From NCBI GenBank assembly GCA_949825065.1, contig OX463838.1, positions 5,310,251 to 5,374,250 of the forward strand: a stretch of 64,000 nt of DNA, in the 5' to 3' direction. Made by a program: the position numbers and the translations under genes. Below the pieces are notes generated by a model. It had not been told where the DNA came from. It saw only the letters and a list, made by a program, of their open reading frames with translations, and searched no databases. Shown one piece after another: positions 10,438 to 22,247 of the stretch; the first letter of the stretch is position 1, and the number at the start of each line of letters is the position of its first letter. Source of the DNA: Odontocerum albicorne (Eukaryota > Arthropoda > Insecta > Trichoptera > Odontoceridae).

Positions 10438-10910
10438 TGTAGGGTACCTACGTCCCTAAATATTGTTAACATGCAGGGTCAACGACCGATGAATCAACCT
10501 CTGGATATCTACAATTGTCACATACCAGAAACGTCAACACTGTTTACACGCAAATAATATTTACATCGCATTCCAAGGTAGAAAGAGAACACATCGCGTT
10601 GTCTCGCCGTTTCGGCAATAAATATCCTACCCACTACATTGTTTGCAACGTCTGCAAACGCCTTGTCATGCACGGGAGTGAGATGGGGATATACGGCGGA
10701 CGCATTCACGCGCCCCGTTCTGAAATTCTATATATACCTACTTATCGTTGAATAAAGGGCACTTGTTATTATTTGCTTGACCATTCATTTCTGTGTATTA
10801 TTTACCGACTATTCACTCTCACTTTTATCGCATTCCTGAATTGACGTATTTTATTTTAAATACAAACAAATCAAAATCATCATGACGTATCAAATTAAGC
10901 ATCCCGCTAA
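10438..10910 (+). repeat. LTR-like repeat, copy 1
   Basis: About 473 bp, homologous to 49481-49940 (plus) and 50465-50937 (minus). All three begin TGTAGG and end CG(C/T)TAA. A TATA-like TATATATACC near 10730 is followed about 20 bp on by AATAAA, the promoter and poly-A signal order expected in a retrotransposon LTR. No internal gag-pol region is attached, so it would be a solo LTR. Flanking five-base duplications are not evident in this copy but are perfect in the minus-strand copy. Frames inside it are not genes. Confidence 0.65.
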
Positions 10911-11454
10911 ATTGATGACCCCGAACGAAGAGGAACACAGAATTCGACTAAAACGAATATAGTGATGTCAACACCAACATCATCAGCACGTCCTACTAGG
11001 ACACACGCTACACCATAATAAATTGAGATAGAAAAAAATCTAGAAATTAAACCTTAATAAACACAAGACATAATATTTCTAAATAATCATAACTATGGCT
11101 TGACCTTTAAGCTCCCAATTCCAAAAAGGAGAGCTTAGGGACGTTACAAAAACTATGGATTATTTTACCAATATGTTTTGGTTTACAAAGCACTTCAATG
11201 ACTTTATGAGAATTCTATTATGTTATTATATAATATTGAATAAAAAAACAGCGTTTGACAGCCTCCGTGACCTAGTTGATAAATTCATTCAAATTCAAAG
11301 GACAATTTTATAATGCGCCGTTAACGAGCGAATTCTTCTCAAAAGGAGTTTTAACTCGGAATTCGAAACCACTATTATTAAATAAATCCACGTTTGCCAG
11401 CTATAACAGCACCCAAGCAAATCACGTACATATATCACTTTCTTTGTATAAATT
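10911..11454. other. Spacer with a SINE-head scrap
   Basis: Mostly featureless. At 11262-11284 GCCTCCGTGACCTAGTTGAT matches the start of the tRNA-like SINE heads in this window but breaks off at once. Confidence 0.4.
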
Positions 11455-11648
11455 TCAACCTCGTGGGATTGTTGCCGTGTCAAAATTTCTTCCAATCAAC
11501 CAGAAATATATTAATGGATCATTGAGTGTACGCCGGAAAGAAAACACTTTTTTTTTAAATCTGCGTTCCAGCAGGAATCAAACCCGAAACCTCCGGGCCA
11601 GTACTACTGTCAGTAGACAGGCGTCTCACTAACTAAGTAACGGTGGTC
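11455..11648 (-). mobile_element. tRNA-derived SINE, diverged
   Basis: On the minus strand an A-box-like stretch near 11640 is followed by the B-box-like GGGTTTGATTCC and CTGCTGGAACGCAGATT. The tail CTGGTTGATTGGAAGAAATT follows, with a CGGCAACAATCCCACGAGG-like end. Head, middle and tail follow the same order as the cleaner copies at 30789, 51881 and 56953. The longer plus-strand frame over this region is a chance reading of the SINE. Confidence 0.7.
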
Positions 11649-12319
11649 ATCAACCTGACATGTCAATGTCAACCTATCTTCCGGTCAGTTGACGTTGACA
11701 AGTCGAGTTAATGACCTCAACCCATAAACGGATGTTCACTTTTTTTGCCTGCTCAAGGATTATCTAATAAATCCAACCGTCCTGGATAGATTTATTTGTA
11801 TAATGTGTTTCATATAATTATCTAAGACAACGCACTGATAGATTTTTTTCAACCTCAACTCAACCTCTTTGCAGAATTAACCTGCCTTTGGTAATATTTG
11901 TAGGCAGAGCAATTACAATTTTCAATAGCACATCTCCTCAGATATACGTTTTTCATGACATGTGTTGTTCAGCTTTTTCAAGAGAAAATTATAACTTTTG
12001 GTACTCTTGTACTGTTTATGTTTCTAGGTATTTCTTTTATTTTATTTACAAATTCAGAAATGTTTTTTTTATTTTATTTGTTTATAAATTTGTTAAGGTT
12101 GAATTATACTATTTTTATTTTCAAATATATTTTTTCTAATTGATTGAATCAGGGAACTTCACAGGATAATTAACACATCAAGTTATACCGTATCCAATGC
12201 AAGTTTGTCAACGATAGAAATAATAAATTAGAGGCTATAATAGAAGAAAGGGTATATAGAAGAAATTGAATTATTTCATATAATGAATGGGTAATAAGAC
12301 AGTGATTAAATACCTTCAC
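11649..12319. other. No recognisable feature
   Basis: Low-GC spacer. The overlapping plus-strand frames at 11888-12143 are F/Y/I-rich translations of AT-rich DNA without a family pattern. Confidence 0.45.
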
Positions 12320-12730
12320 GTACGAGTAAATCAGTTACAAACCAATATAAGACTCGCTCCATCCTTGGCATGCTTTAAGAAGCGACTGAAAAACCTCTTA
12401 ATTTCTAGTCAGTAAAATAACGTGTTTCATTCCTGATTTTTCTTTTCCTTTCCTCTCCACCATCCCTTCCTTTCCTTTTGATTGATGATATCTCATTTTA
12501 TATGAAAAATAATGTTTGGGTGAGTGTCTGTCTTTGTGGGGTTCGTGGGCATGTTGTCACGCATATGTTTATGGATTTCGTGGGGATTGATAGTCATTTG
12601 AATGATTTATGCGACCATGTAACTTGCTTCATTTACTTGTGTCTGGTTGGTGGGAAGAGATTGCTTCCTGTCAATAATCCCTCCAGATTGTATTTGCAAT
12701 AAAAGTGTTAAATAGATAAATAAATAAAAA
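12320..12730 (+). mobile_element. LINE 3' end, copy 1, with end of ORF2
   Basis: Reading from about 12338 the frame gives NIRLAPSLACFKKRLKNLL and stops at 12413, which is the usual C-terminal pattern of a LINE reverse transcriptase (APSLxxFKxRLK). A 3' untranslated region of about 300 bp follows and ends in a TAAA-type repeat (AAATAGATAAATAAATAAAA) near 12710-12730. Homologous 3' ends lie at 17320-17640 (plus) and 48600-48973 (minus). The tail segment GGTTGGTGGGAAGAGATTGC at about 12646 is shared with the SINEs. It is 5' truncated, as most LINE insertions are. Confidence 0.8.
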
Positions 12731-13410
12731 AAGCATTTTTTTAAAATTTCGGCACCATTTGATATTTATCTAACTTAAAATAATGATTCGCTCTATTTAA
12801 TTGTTTTATTAATTCATATATGGGCAAGTTACTGATTTGAGCTATTTTTCATTTATTCAATTTACATTCCTTATGCATTTGAAACCTTTAAAACTGAATT
12901 AGTTGGCCAATTAAATCTTAAAAGTAAATAAGTACATTTTTACATTTAATCTAAGAATTTTTCAATTCAATATGATATACTGTGGTATTTGTGAAATCTA
13001 CAATACTTTACTATGACATTTATCGAAATCAATTTTTTTTAAATTTTAAGTAATAAATACTATATAGTATGTAGCCTGATGCTTAAGTAAGTTAATATAT
13101 ATTTGAAGCTATCAGCATTCTGCTGCGTTGGAAGTTTATACTCGTAATCTAATGAAAGCTCTCTGGGGAGTATTAATTTGTATTGAGTAGTAATTAACAA
13201 TGCGGTCACTTATTAACATCTCATTGTAAATGCAGATGTAGTTTGCTTGTCTCCAAATATACATACATTTAGTATGGGTCACTGATAGCATCTTAAGTTG
13301 TTTAAACTTTGATGACTCGTTCCCTTAATAAAAGCTCACATAAGGTTTATTTAGATCCCAAAAAATAAACTTGTTTTAATTATTCAATTTAAAAAGATTT
13401 TTGTATTTAA
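12731..13410. other. No recognisable feature
   Basis: AT-rich spacer; the last four bases (13407-13410) are the TTAA target site of the next element. Confidence 0.45.
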
Positions 13411-13925
13411 TCCTCTATAGGGCAAGTTTTTATTTTTGAGATATTGAGTTTTTTGTTGAATAAATCATTATTATGTGTATCAAATCTACTTTATTTCTTC
13501 GAAAATTCGTTTAAAAAAAACATTTTTTTTGTAATTGAGGCGGTCCCATATGAGGAGACCTTTGCCCATTTCAGGGGTCATGTCAGTGGTCGTAAAAGTG
13601 ACCAATGAATGTTTAGGTAATTATATTTAAGTTTAGGTTGTATTATGAAATAAAATTCTTATTTGAGATATAATTAATGGTGATTTACTTATAATACCTA
13701 TTTACATATTTGACAATAAATTGACCGGATGTTTAGATCGTTGCTACTGAGCATGCAGCTAACTTCATGACAATCCATCTTTAATAAGACCTCTGCCCGT
13801 CCACTACATTTGCCAATTTGACATTTGTGTTACTTAAACGTTTCATTAAGAAAATGAATCCTTATAAGTATAACCATAAGGGTGGTCGTATATGCGACCA
13901 ATTTTTGCTTGTGCCCGTTAAAGGG
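13411..13925. mobile_element. piggyBac-like non-autonomous element, family d
   Basis: TTAA occurs at both borders (13407-13410 and 13926-13929). Reading inward, the left end TCCTCTATAGGGCAAG resembles the complement of the right end, CCCTTTAACGGGCACAAG. A subterminal motif GGTCGTATATGCGACCA near 13882-13899 is echoed by GGTCGTAAAAGTGACCA near 13595. Such paired, partly palindromic subterminal motifs are common in piggyBac-type elements. The 515-bp interior has no transposase. Confidence 0.65.
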
Positions 13926-13929
13926 TTAA

Positions 13930-14439
13930 ACTTTATGATAAAATAAAAATGGTATGAATTCACATATCAACAAGGTATAAATAATCAAATATGTATGTAA
14001 AAAAAATAGCATTGCTCAATTAATTTGATGAAACGATCTCAGTTGCATATTTTGTAAGTAACTAGACTACAACCTGGGGTTTTGTGTATGATCCATGGTG
14101 ATTTCAACAAAATAAGGATTCTAATCAACAGCAAATATTTAATAACCTTCGTGAGCTTGTTGGTGCTTGACTTCGATTAAAATTTTCAATGTTAAAAGTG
14201 TCTAAAAAAAGGATCCCCGTGTGGTAAAAATGTTCATCTTTAAAAAAATACTTAAACATTGTTACCTATCCGCGTGCTGTAACTTTTTTAAAACGTATGA
14301 CAATGAACAGTGACTAATGTTCCTACTCCAATTATTCTTAACCCAAAAGCAATTTTACGGGGGCCATTATCTTATGGCGTTGCTGAATAATTAGATTATG
14401 TTGAATCATATCATATTGTATTGTATTACACTCTCATTG
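13930..14439. other. No recognisable feature
   Basis: AT-rich spacer with no motif recognised. Confidence 0.4.
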
Positions 14440-14510
14440 TATATGGCACAATCTGGTGGGATTATAACCATATGAAGATTTCTTTCAACCAACCAATAAG
14501 ATGTTAAAAA
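14440..14510 (-). repeat. Orphan SINE/LINE tail
   Basis: The minus strand reads TTGGTTGGTTGAAAGAAATC and then an ATATGGTTATAATCCCACCAG stretch, the diverged common tail of the SINE and LINE families in this window. No head is attached. Confidence 0.5.
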
Positions 14511-14734
14511 GTAGTATAAAATCAAAAGAAGCAGATGTAGCTTACGTCGATTAAAAAAATCAAAAGTTTATAAAGTTATGGCATTTTATATTTTTATGTA
14601 GAAAAACGACATTTTATATGTTATAACCTAAGATTATATCTGTTTGACTCCATTATTTGGAAGATGGGTCTCAATTATCATTTTGGAAGTTTAGCAGTTT
14701 TTTTTTCATTCATATGGTATGACGATCTCTAGTA

Positions 14735-14900
14735 TGTCTCAATCCGGATACTATGGGTTCAAATCTCGCGGGAAGCCAGATTTTTTTAAATGGTTTCTAG
14801 TCTCGTTTCAACTGTGCACTTTGTGTTAGTAATACCTTTCCCGAACGCTTTGTTTATATTATTGCCTGCAAGGGTTGCAGTGTGTCCCAGCTTGACTTGC
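14735..14900 (+). mobile_element. Degenerate tRNA-like SINE head
   Basis: GGGTTCAAATCTCGCGG near 14757 resembles a B box followed by the CCAGATTTTTTTAAA middle that also follows the heads at 30789, 51881 and 56953. The A box is poor and the tail is not recognised. Confidence 0.45.
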
Positions 14901-16954
14901 ATTCAAAGAAATAAATCATCCGCATTTAACTTGAAGATTCCATTGTTAAGGTTATGAGTAATACCCAAGGGAAGATTTGATTGCTTCGATAATTAGTTAA
15001 CAAATTTAACTGTTTGTCTGTAACATAAATTAAATTAGCTGATTCTTATTAAATCGACCCTTTTAATTACGAAAATTGCAGGGAAATGTTTGTAACACGT
15101 AACATTTTTGTGTAATAGAAGGGGGAGTGTTTTAATAAAATAAGTACGTTTTTGCGCATTTAAAAAGTCGTAATTACAACAATGAAAATAAATAAATTCC
15201 TAAAATGCTAAATTTAGACACAAAATATAATGTTGTTCCATGGGAAAATAAAAAAAGCAGAATTAAAATCATTACTATAAGAAAAATTTACCTAAAATAC
15301 AATTTTTTTTATAAGTTTGATTGAATTAATTTTTTTTAGAGATTGTATATTAAATTGAATAAAAACTCAAATTAGATAATTTGAAAGCCCCTGCATTATA
15401 GTAAACAGCCATAAACAGATTACTGGAAAGCAGGAAGTGTATTTTCAGTGACATTCGACATCCTAGCTTCTGGTAACTGCAAGAGTTCTTGAACAAGCTA
15501 CAAGCTGTTCGTAATTGTCATCTTTATTATTACCTAGGAAACCACTAAAAACTCTTTCAAAGGCTTTCCAAGTTTCTAATTCTTCAACACTTAATTTTTT
15601 TTCGAACTTTTACATCTTTCAAAAGTTTTAGTTTTAGTCAAAAACTAATTTCAGGTTTTTCTCTGAAAAGGTACGTGATGGAACATTTTCAATTTCATAT
15701 TCGTTATCAGCACACAAAAATTGACCTAAAATTACCGTTTTCCCCCTGGTTACAGAAACCTTGTTAACTAGTGTGACAATTATAATTGTCATATAATTGT
15801 TATATTATCCACAGCCCGGTACTTGACGAACCATTCTCTCTCATGACACCAGTGTAATGTGTAAGATGGGTGTGTATTTAAAACACCACACTTAACTATT
15901 TGATAATACTAAAAAAAAATTACAGCGCACCACACAACCTATCTGTAAATATGTACTAAAAAAATACAACATTACATATATTATAACCTAAAAGTTAAAT
16001 GTTGTCTGTCATTGCATTTTTATGCTGAAGCCTTTAAGTAATATAAAATACGTGTGGCTGTCCTTAAAATAACATGGCAATACCAAATCAAATAAATCAT
16101 GAAAGAGAGAAGAGTTAAAAAATCTCATCCCTGCCTACCACAATAAGGACCATTCGTGTTGAGAATGATCATTGAAACCTTTAAAAATCTTATCTGAAAA
16201 CGTTTAGGAGATATAAGAAATTTCTGATAATCTTAAAAAACATGAAGATATCCAATAAACTGAAAGCGTTTAGAAGATCTGAGAAAATTGTTATTCGAGT
16301 AAGATTTTTGTGCTAAACGGCACCGTTCATGTAATCATGACCTTCAACATTAACTACAAAAAGTTAAATAAATCAGTAAAAACTGCTTGCTTTATTTGAA
16401 ATCAATTTTCATTAAACGTGAGTGAGTTGTCAATTAACTGAAAAAAAAAACGTATACACCCATGTATGTATGTCGTATCTTTTTTATTCAAATCATCACA
16501 TTTTTCAGCATAAATTAAGATTTATTTTGCAGCTTGAAACTTGAGTTTCTCATGTATATTTATTATATATAAAATCGTTTTTCTTTTGAATAACGTGTCA
16601 CTTAGTGCTTTTAAAAAGTATCTGAATACGCTTTTCAATTGTCAAAAATAATTTAAAAGAAATGTATCCAAAGAACGCAATAAATATTTATTTTGTCACG
16701 CCAAATACGGACGTCTTAAAAATATTCGAATTAGATAAATATGCTCGTAGAAGAAAATGCTCGTAAAAGAAATCTTATTTGTGATTATCATATAAAATAA
16801 TAAAGCATTTAAAAGATTAACAATAATCCAGAATCATATACAAAATTGCTAAAAACTGGTTTTCAACATTAAAAAAAAAATCAGTGACAGAAATTCTTCA
16901 AAAAGTCTTAATTTTAAAATACTTTTTAATATTTACTTCTTATTCTTCTTCTTC
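14901..16954. other. Two kilobases without recognised features
   Basis: AT-rich DNA with no notable open frame, no tandem repeat and no clear inverted-repeat pair on reading. It may hold very old transposon remains that only a profile search could detect. Confidence 0.45.
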
Positions 16955-17318
16955 TTATTTAAGACCTGTTGGCTCGTTATGGTCCTGCATCATTGTTTGC
17001 CTCTTTTGACGTCGGCTGCTAGCTGTCTTTCCATCTTTTGGGAGGTCGTCCAGGAAGTCTGCTTGCTTGGGGGATACTGTCCCTGGCCATTCTTACGGCT
17101 CTTGGTTCCACCATTCTGGATACGTGTTCGTTCCAGAACCTTCTTCTCTGTCATCCCCATCTGACAATATCTTCAACTTCACACATCCTTCGGATTTCTG
17201 TGTTTCGTACTCTATCACGAAGGGTTTTGCCAGCGATACTCCTGAGTACCTTCATTTCACTGGTTCGAAGGAGATTTTTGGTTCTGACAGTGTCGGCTCT
17301 GGACTCAATGCTGTATGT
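16955..17318 (-). mobile_element. LINE reverse-transcriptase C-terminal fragment, GAA-type tail
   Basis: The minus strand reads DTVRTKNLLRTSEMKVLRSI, then AGKTLRDRVRNTEI and CEVEDIVRWG, then RLPGRPPKRWKDS before the stop. This is the same C-terminal pattern as the plus-strand fragment at 62060-62500. A stop after VRWG shows decay. The element ends in AAGAAGAAGAA at about 16945-16960, a short trinucleotide tail instead of poly-A. On its 5' side it abuts another LINE tail at 17320 in the opposite orientation. Confidence 0.75.
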
Positions 17319-17319
17319 T

Positions 17320-17640
17320 TCATTCCTGATTTTTCTTTTCCTCTCCTTTCCACCATTCCTTCCTTTTCTTTTGATTGATAATACCTCAATTTATATAAAA
17401 GAAAATGTTCGGGTGATTGTCCGTCTTTGTGGGGTTTGTAAGCATATGCTCACGAATGTGTTTATGGATTTCGTGGGGATAGATAGTCATTTGAATGATT
17501 TATGCGACCATGTAACTTCCTTCATTTACTTTTGTTTGGTTGTTTGGAAGTGATTGCCGCCTGGCCATAATCCCGACAGATTGTATTTGCAATAAAAGTG
17601 GTAAATGAATAAGTAAAAATAAATAAAGAGGTGTTTAATT
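17320..17640 (+). mobile_element. LINE 3' end, copy 2
   Basis: Homologous to the untranslated part of the copy at 12416-12730: TTTCATTCCTGATTTTTCTT, then TTGATTGATAATACCTC, CGTGGGGATAGATAGTC and TTTGTATTTGCAATAAAAGTG. The insertion is truncated exactly at the untranslated region and ends in an AAATAAATAAAG-like repeat. It begins where the minus-strand LINE fragment ends, implying one inserted at the edge of the other or both lost flanks by deletion. Confidence 0.8.
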
Positions 17641-18040
17641 TCATAAAAATGCACGCCGTAAAAAAATGTTTATTCAACTTGATTTTCTTAAACACACAAA
17701 GCTTTCCTCAAGTATCATGCACTTGCCGCAACTGCGCCAGAAAAGTATTTAATATCTTTTTAAGTTTGAGTTGCTGAAACAAAAAACACCGTCTATGCTC
17801 CAAGTTTTCCCATTAGCCTGACAGAGTTTCCGAGTTTCCTGCCATTTCAGGCGCTCACATCTACTGTGGGCACTCCATGGCATGAAATGTGACAGCCCAG
17901 TGCAGTCACACAACTATTAATTCGCATTATTTTTTAAATATTTACTGTAAATAGATAACATTTTAATTTGGGTTTCTGGGAAAAAATTATTTAATCGTCA
18001 ATGACATAAAATATTGACTTTAAGAAGCAATCTATTAAAT
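17641..18040. other. No recognisable feature; hAT target site at its end
   Basis: Unique-looking spacer. The last eight bases (18033-18040, TATTAAAT) are the left target duplication of the hAT element. Confidence 0.45.
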
Positions 18041-18864
18041 CAGGGTTTCCAAACTACGGGCCGCGGGCCAGCTCTGGCCCGGGAGCACCACCAATCTGGC
18101 CCGCGGTAGCGGGCCGGATATACCCGGTATCCGGCCCATCATAGCTTATTTTGATAACATTGTAAAATTTACAATGTAAGTAAATCACACAAAATAATAA
18201 TCAGATGTTTTTATTTAACGACCAATTAAGAAACACAATAACTGACATACATAATAAAATTGAACATTTTAACTAAAATAAATGATATGAGATTTATCCT
18301 AAAAACTTAGAAAAAGTGACATACACAGGTAATTCATGTAATGAAATGAAACATTATAATTATGATTAATGAGATTTATGTAGCTGTAACTTTCCTCTGA
18401 CAATTGTTTGCAGTTGTGGATCAAGTTTTCTAGTGTAAATTATCAGCAGCGACTTCAAATGCTCATCAGTTAATTTGGATCTGTAAATATTTTTTGTATA
18501 TTTCATTTTGGATAGTGTTTTTTCACACAGATGAGTAGTGCCGAAAGCGGAAAAAATGCCACGAGCCAATTTATGCAACTGATCACACTGTGTGAATGGA
18601 AGACTTTTATAAATTCCAGCAATGATGGCTTTAAATATTTTTCTTTAAAAATATCGCTACACCAACCGTACCAACCAAAATTGCGAACGGAGCGGAGTCC
18701 ACCCGCGCACCCTGCGAAATAGATATCTCAATCGCCGGCTAGTCCCAATACGAAAATTTGCGCGTAATTCAAAATTTCAGTATGTTGGTATGATGAGTCT
18801 TGGCTCTTGGGACTTAGTGAAGGAGTCAGTGTGGCCCTTAGGCCAAAATGTTTGGAGACCCCTG
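18041..18864 (-). mobile_element. hAT element, non-autonomous, 824 bp
   Basis: The ends are CAGGGTTTCCAAACTACGGG and the complement of GTTTGGAGACCCCTG, the CAGGGGTxxCCAAAC termini typical of Charlie-like hAT elements. Eight-base flanks TATTAAAT and TTCTAAAT agree at six of eight positions, as expected for an old 8-bp target duplication. Both subterminal zones carry GGCC-rich stretches (GGGCCGCGGGCCAG and GGCCCTTAGGCC). Only the transposase C-terminus remains inside. Confidence 0.88.
18366..18650 (-). pseudogene. hAT (ZBED/GTF2IRD2-like) transposase C-terminus
   Basis: The minus strand contains LARGIFSAFGTTHLCEKTLS, followed by KMKYTKNIYRSKLTDEHLKS and a stop at 18366. This is the hAT dimerisation region as found in ZBED5- and GTF2IRD2-like transposases. 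Upstream, after a frameshift near 18600, YLKPSLLEFIK continues the similarity to about 18650. The zinc-finger and catalytic parts are missing, so it is inactive. It lies inside the 824-bp hAT element. Confidence 0.82.
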
Positions 18865-19139
18865 TTCTAAATGAAAGAATTTAACTAAAAATATACGGTT
18901 TAAATATACTTGATTCCAAAAAGTAAATATTATACCCATGGCTTTATTCCAGTTTAAATATGTTCACTTGGATATTGTCCTTAAAGTTTTAGAAGAGATC
19001 TATTCACCTTTTTATACAATACATATGTAAACGGCTGCCAGGAAAAACAATAAGCCCTTTAATGATTGACAAACGTTTGTTTAATATACCGAATAATTAT
19101 TAACACTATTGTGAATTAAGATTGTTTTCGGTAAAATAC

Positions 19140-19245
19140 TCGTATTACGAAGAAGACCATCACCACTCGCAGGAGGGATAACTTGTATCTTTCAAATCCT
19201 TCGAGCTCGATTCCCGACAGTACTAATTTTTTAAGTGTCCCCCCT
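19140..19245 (+). mobile_element. Possible SINE head, strongly degenerate
   Basis: A B-box-like GAGCTCGATTCCCGACAG near 19202 is followed by TACTAATTTTTTAAG, the order seen in the SINEs here. The A box is not convincing. Confidence 0.3.
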
Positions 19246-19580
19246 CCATTAATTTGTTCGTCTGATAACAATACTCGCACATGATAGATGTGTGCGACTG
19301 TTGTCGCCTTTGCACATTAGGTAGTGCTTCAACACGTATAATGAATAACTATAAGTAAATTGCCAACTCCAATGATTCTTATTAGAAGACTCAAATACTG
19401 GAGCCGAAAACAATATTTATTCCCAACTACGCTCTTCAATATGTCCGCATCATCAATTCCCATGCTGAAATTTCAAGAAATTTAATGATACTTCAGTAAA
19501 AAAACGTATCCACATTGTAAATTGAATGCTTTACAATATTATATTGTACATCTATTAATTAATATATTTTTGACGTCATG

Positions 19581-20171
19581 TCTAATACTTGCTTCCTAGT
19601 GAGGTAGTTTTGATAACATGTGTAATTCTTGCTTCCTAGTGAGGTAGTTTTGATGACATGTGTAATTCTTGCTTCCTAGTGAGGTAGTTTTGATGACATG
19701 TGTAATTCTTGCTTCCTAGTGAGGTAGTTTTGATGACATGTGTAATTCTTGCTTCCTAGTGAGGTAGTTTTGATGACATGTGTAATTCTTGCTTCCTAGT
19801 GAGGTAGTTTTGATGACATGTGTAATTCTTGCTTCCTAGTGAGGTAGTTTTGATGACATGTGTAATTCTTGCTTCCTAGTGAGGTAGTTTTGATGACATG
19901 TGTAATTCTTGCTTCCTAGTGAGGTAGTTTTGATGACATGTGTAATTCTTGCTTCTTAGTGAGGTAGTTTTGATGACATGTGTAATTCTTGCTTCCTAGT
20001 GAGGTAGTTTTGAAGGCATGTGTAATTCTTGCTTCCTAGTGAGGTAGTTTTGATGACATGTGTAATTCTTGCTTCCTAGTGAGGAAGTTTTGATGACATG
20101 TGTAATTCTTGCTTCCTAGTGAGGTAGTTTTGATGACATGTGTAACTCTTGCTTCCTAGTGAGGTAGTTTT
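19581..20171. repeat. 40-bp minisatellite, 15 copies, very homogeneous
   Basis: The unit contains CTTGCTTCCTAGTGAGGTAG followed by TTTTGATGACATGTGTAATT and repeats with an exact 40-bp period from 19581 to 20171. Most units are identical. The few differences are single bases, for example GATAAC at 19612, GAAGGC at 20012 and AACTC at 20145. Such uniformity points to recent expansion or ongoing homogenisation. No frame or known family is associated with it. Confidence 0.97.
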
Positions 20172-21182
20172 TTTAAAAAATATAATTTTACATCTAATAT
20201 ACAAATTTTTAAATATAACGAATTGATATTAACAAACTATTTAATTTTCATTGTTAAACTAATTGTGCACGAAATTGAATAATTTCTTTTAAGCTCCGGT
20301 TACAATAAAGTACTCTTTCATTTGTTTAAGTAATTTTTGTATTTTTTCAAGAAACCTTGGCCTTTCGTGTCATTTCTTGAAAATAAAATTTGTATTTTTA
20401 TGTGATTTTCAATCAACCTTGACATATCGTTTTTTTGTGTGGGTATTTTACAATTTTTATGTTTTTCAATTAACCTTGACCTTTATTGTGATAATTTCCT
20501 CGCAGATAAATGTTCAAATATTAAATAAAAATGGAAAATAATTACCAGATCAAAAGTTTCAGCATTAACTTTGCTGCACTTCAGAATATAATAAATAACT
20601 TAGTTATTCCAGTAATTTTATCAATTCAAGCTTCACGTGTTTCTATCTCTTTCCCGAGGCCCTTTTCAAGCAAAACGATAAAAAAAAACACCTAAAATGT
20701 TCTTCAAAAGGGGAGGTAAGAAACACGAGTACCAAAGATCAATGTAATAAGTGGAATAAAAAAGTATTTTTTTCTTAAATATTTTTATTTCCAAAAAAAT
20801 TGTTTTTTTTCTTTTCTTAGAAATTTAGTGTCAAACTTTGAATTAGAAAAAAAAAATTCTTATATAGCAGCTGCAAACATTTAAAAAAATATTTTAATGT
20901 ATTAAATTCAAATAAGATATACTGTTTGTGATCAATATCGTATAATATTGTTTATTGTATATTTTAATGACGTTTATGCATAAATTATTTCCTTGTGTGC
21001 GAGAGATAATCCCTCGTGATTGAGTATAATTGTTAGTTACTCTGTCCTCGTTGCGCAAGTACAAGTTGTTCACTTCAGCGAATACAGTCTTGATAGATCA
21101 AACCCAAAAGTCTGTCGGCAGAGAGGTCAAAGTTTCAAGAAATTTAAATCAACCACAGTATTTAGTTAGCCACAGTTTTTAA
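20172..21182. other. Spacer; one block shared with 39.4 kb
   Basis: AT-rich. Near 21070-21130 the phrase CTTGATAGATCAAAC, preceded by CACTTCA, recurs at about 39350-39390, so a piece of an unrecognised dispersed repeat is present. No coding signal. Confidence 0.45.
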
Positions 21183-21807
21183 CCCTTCCCTTACGGTGCT
21201 AAATTTGAAACGCGTGCTCCGGTGTTGGGAAGTGAGTACGCGATCAAAAATTAGCGATTTTAAATTGGAAAAATAAGAACATTCATAGATAATCCCCTTA
21301 ACGAATTATAATTGAAGTTAAAAATTATAATAATTGAGATTTATTTGCTGAAAACATTAATAAACCATCTGGCAACGCTCACGAAACGGGCGTACGTCTA
21401 ACCTATTTGCAAGCCTAGAACTCGGACTTTTGGCTCGGAACGTCAGTCGCATACCCCGGCGCTTACGCTTATGCTTGCGACGTTGAGACAATTCAGCTCC
21501 TCGCAATTCAGTGGAGTATGCAAGAGTGAGATGCGAATATAGTGTCGCGCTTCCCGCATACTATTCACCTATCGTCAAGACACAAGGTCGAGGCACTCAC
21601 AGCGTTTAAATGCGAATTTGTTTCCGATATCTTCACAAAATACCCACGATGTAGTCGATAAATTCTGATTATTATTAATATTATTTTTTAAATCAATGCG
21701 TAAATATATTATGGATGATTACCTAAAAACTTAACTTTGTATTTATAGAGAAATTGATGGTTATTAGAAGCAACGTGTAGAAGATACCCAACACAGGGAA
21801 GGAAAGG
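21183..21807 (+). mobile_element. piggyBac-like MITE, family a, copy 2
   Basis: Flanked by perfect TTAA (21179-21182 and 21808-21811), with ends CCCTTCCCTTACGGTG and CACAGGGAAGGAAAGG. Collinear with the copies at 6554-7162 (inverted) and 47648-48283. It has a GC-rich core (CATACCCCGGCGCTTACGC) and AT-rich arms and no open frame of interest. The first of four TTAA elements within 2 kb. Confidence 0.9.
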
Positions 21808-22028
21808 TTAACAAAGCACTATTTTTTCTCTTCGAAATAACTCTAAAAATATTTTTGATAAGCAGCATATACAACAACTACTGCAAAATGTAAGTTCAGA
21901 TGTAAATCTGTCTGAGAGTATAACAAGTCACGATATGAATCCGCCAGAAAACTAATTTAGATTACGGAAACTGAATTGCGATTACGATCGTCAACTTATG
22001 TGCATGCTATTGTAATCAGATTGACTAA

Positions 22029-22243
22029 CACTTGCCTTACTGTGCTAAAATAATCCTCAGGCCACGGAGCTGGACGCTAAGCGTCCAGTGAACAATGTAT
22101 ATTTTAATTTAGAATTATGCAAAATCTGCTAGGTTATTTTTTGTAATTAGCTATAAAAATCATTTTATCATGTATTAAAATGTCGAATAAGTAAATAAAA
22201 TATAAGTCTTGGCCACTCGCTATCCATCACAGGGTGGCAAGTG
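22029..22243 (+). mobile_element. piggyBac-like MITE, family c, copy 1
   Basis: Ends CACTTGCC and GGCAAGTG are inverted repeats flanked by CTAA on both sides (22025-22028 and 22244-22247), mutated or variant TTAA sites. Homologous to 22985-23168 and 57855-58038 (both inverted). A perfect interior palindrome, CTGGACGCTAAGCGTCCAG (about 22062-22080), is kept in diverged form in the other copies. No coding capacity. Confidence 0.85.
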
Positions 22244-22247
22244 CTAA

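Noticed and set aside
11276..11632. 118-codon plus-strand frame
   Set aside because: It runs antisense through a tRNA-derived SINE and its flank; no pattern of its own.
18041..18150. CpG-rich patch as a possible promoter island
   Set aside because: The GGCC-rich sequence is the subterminal zone of the hAT element and has a counterpart at its other end.
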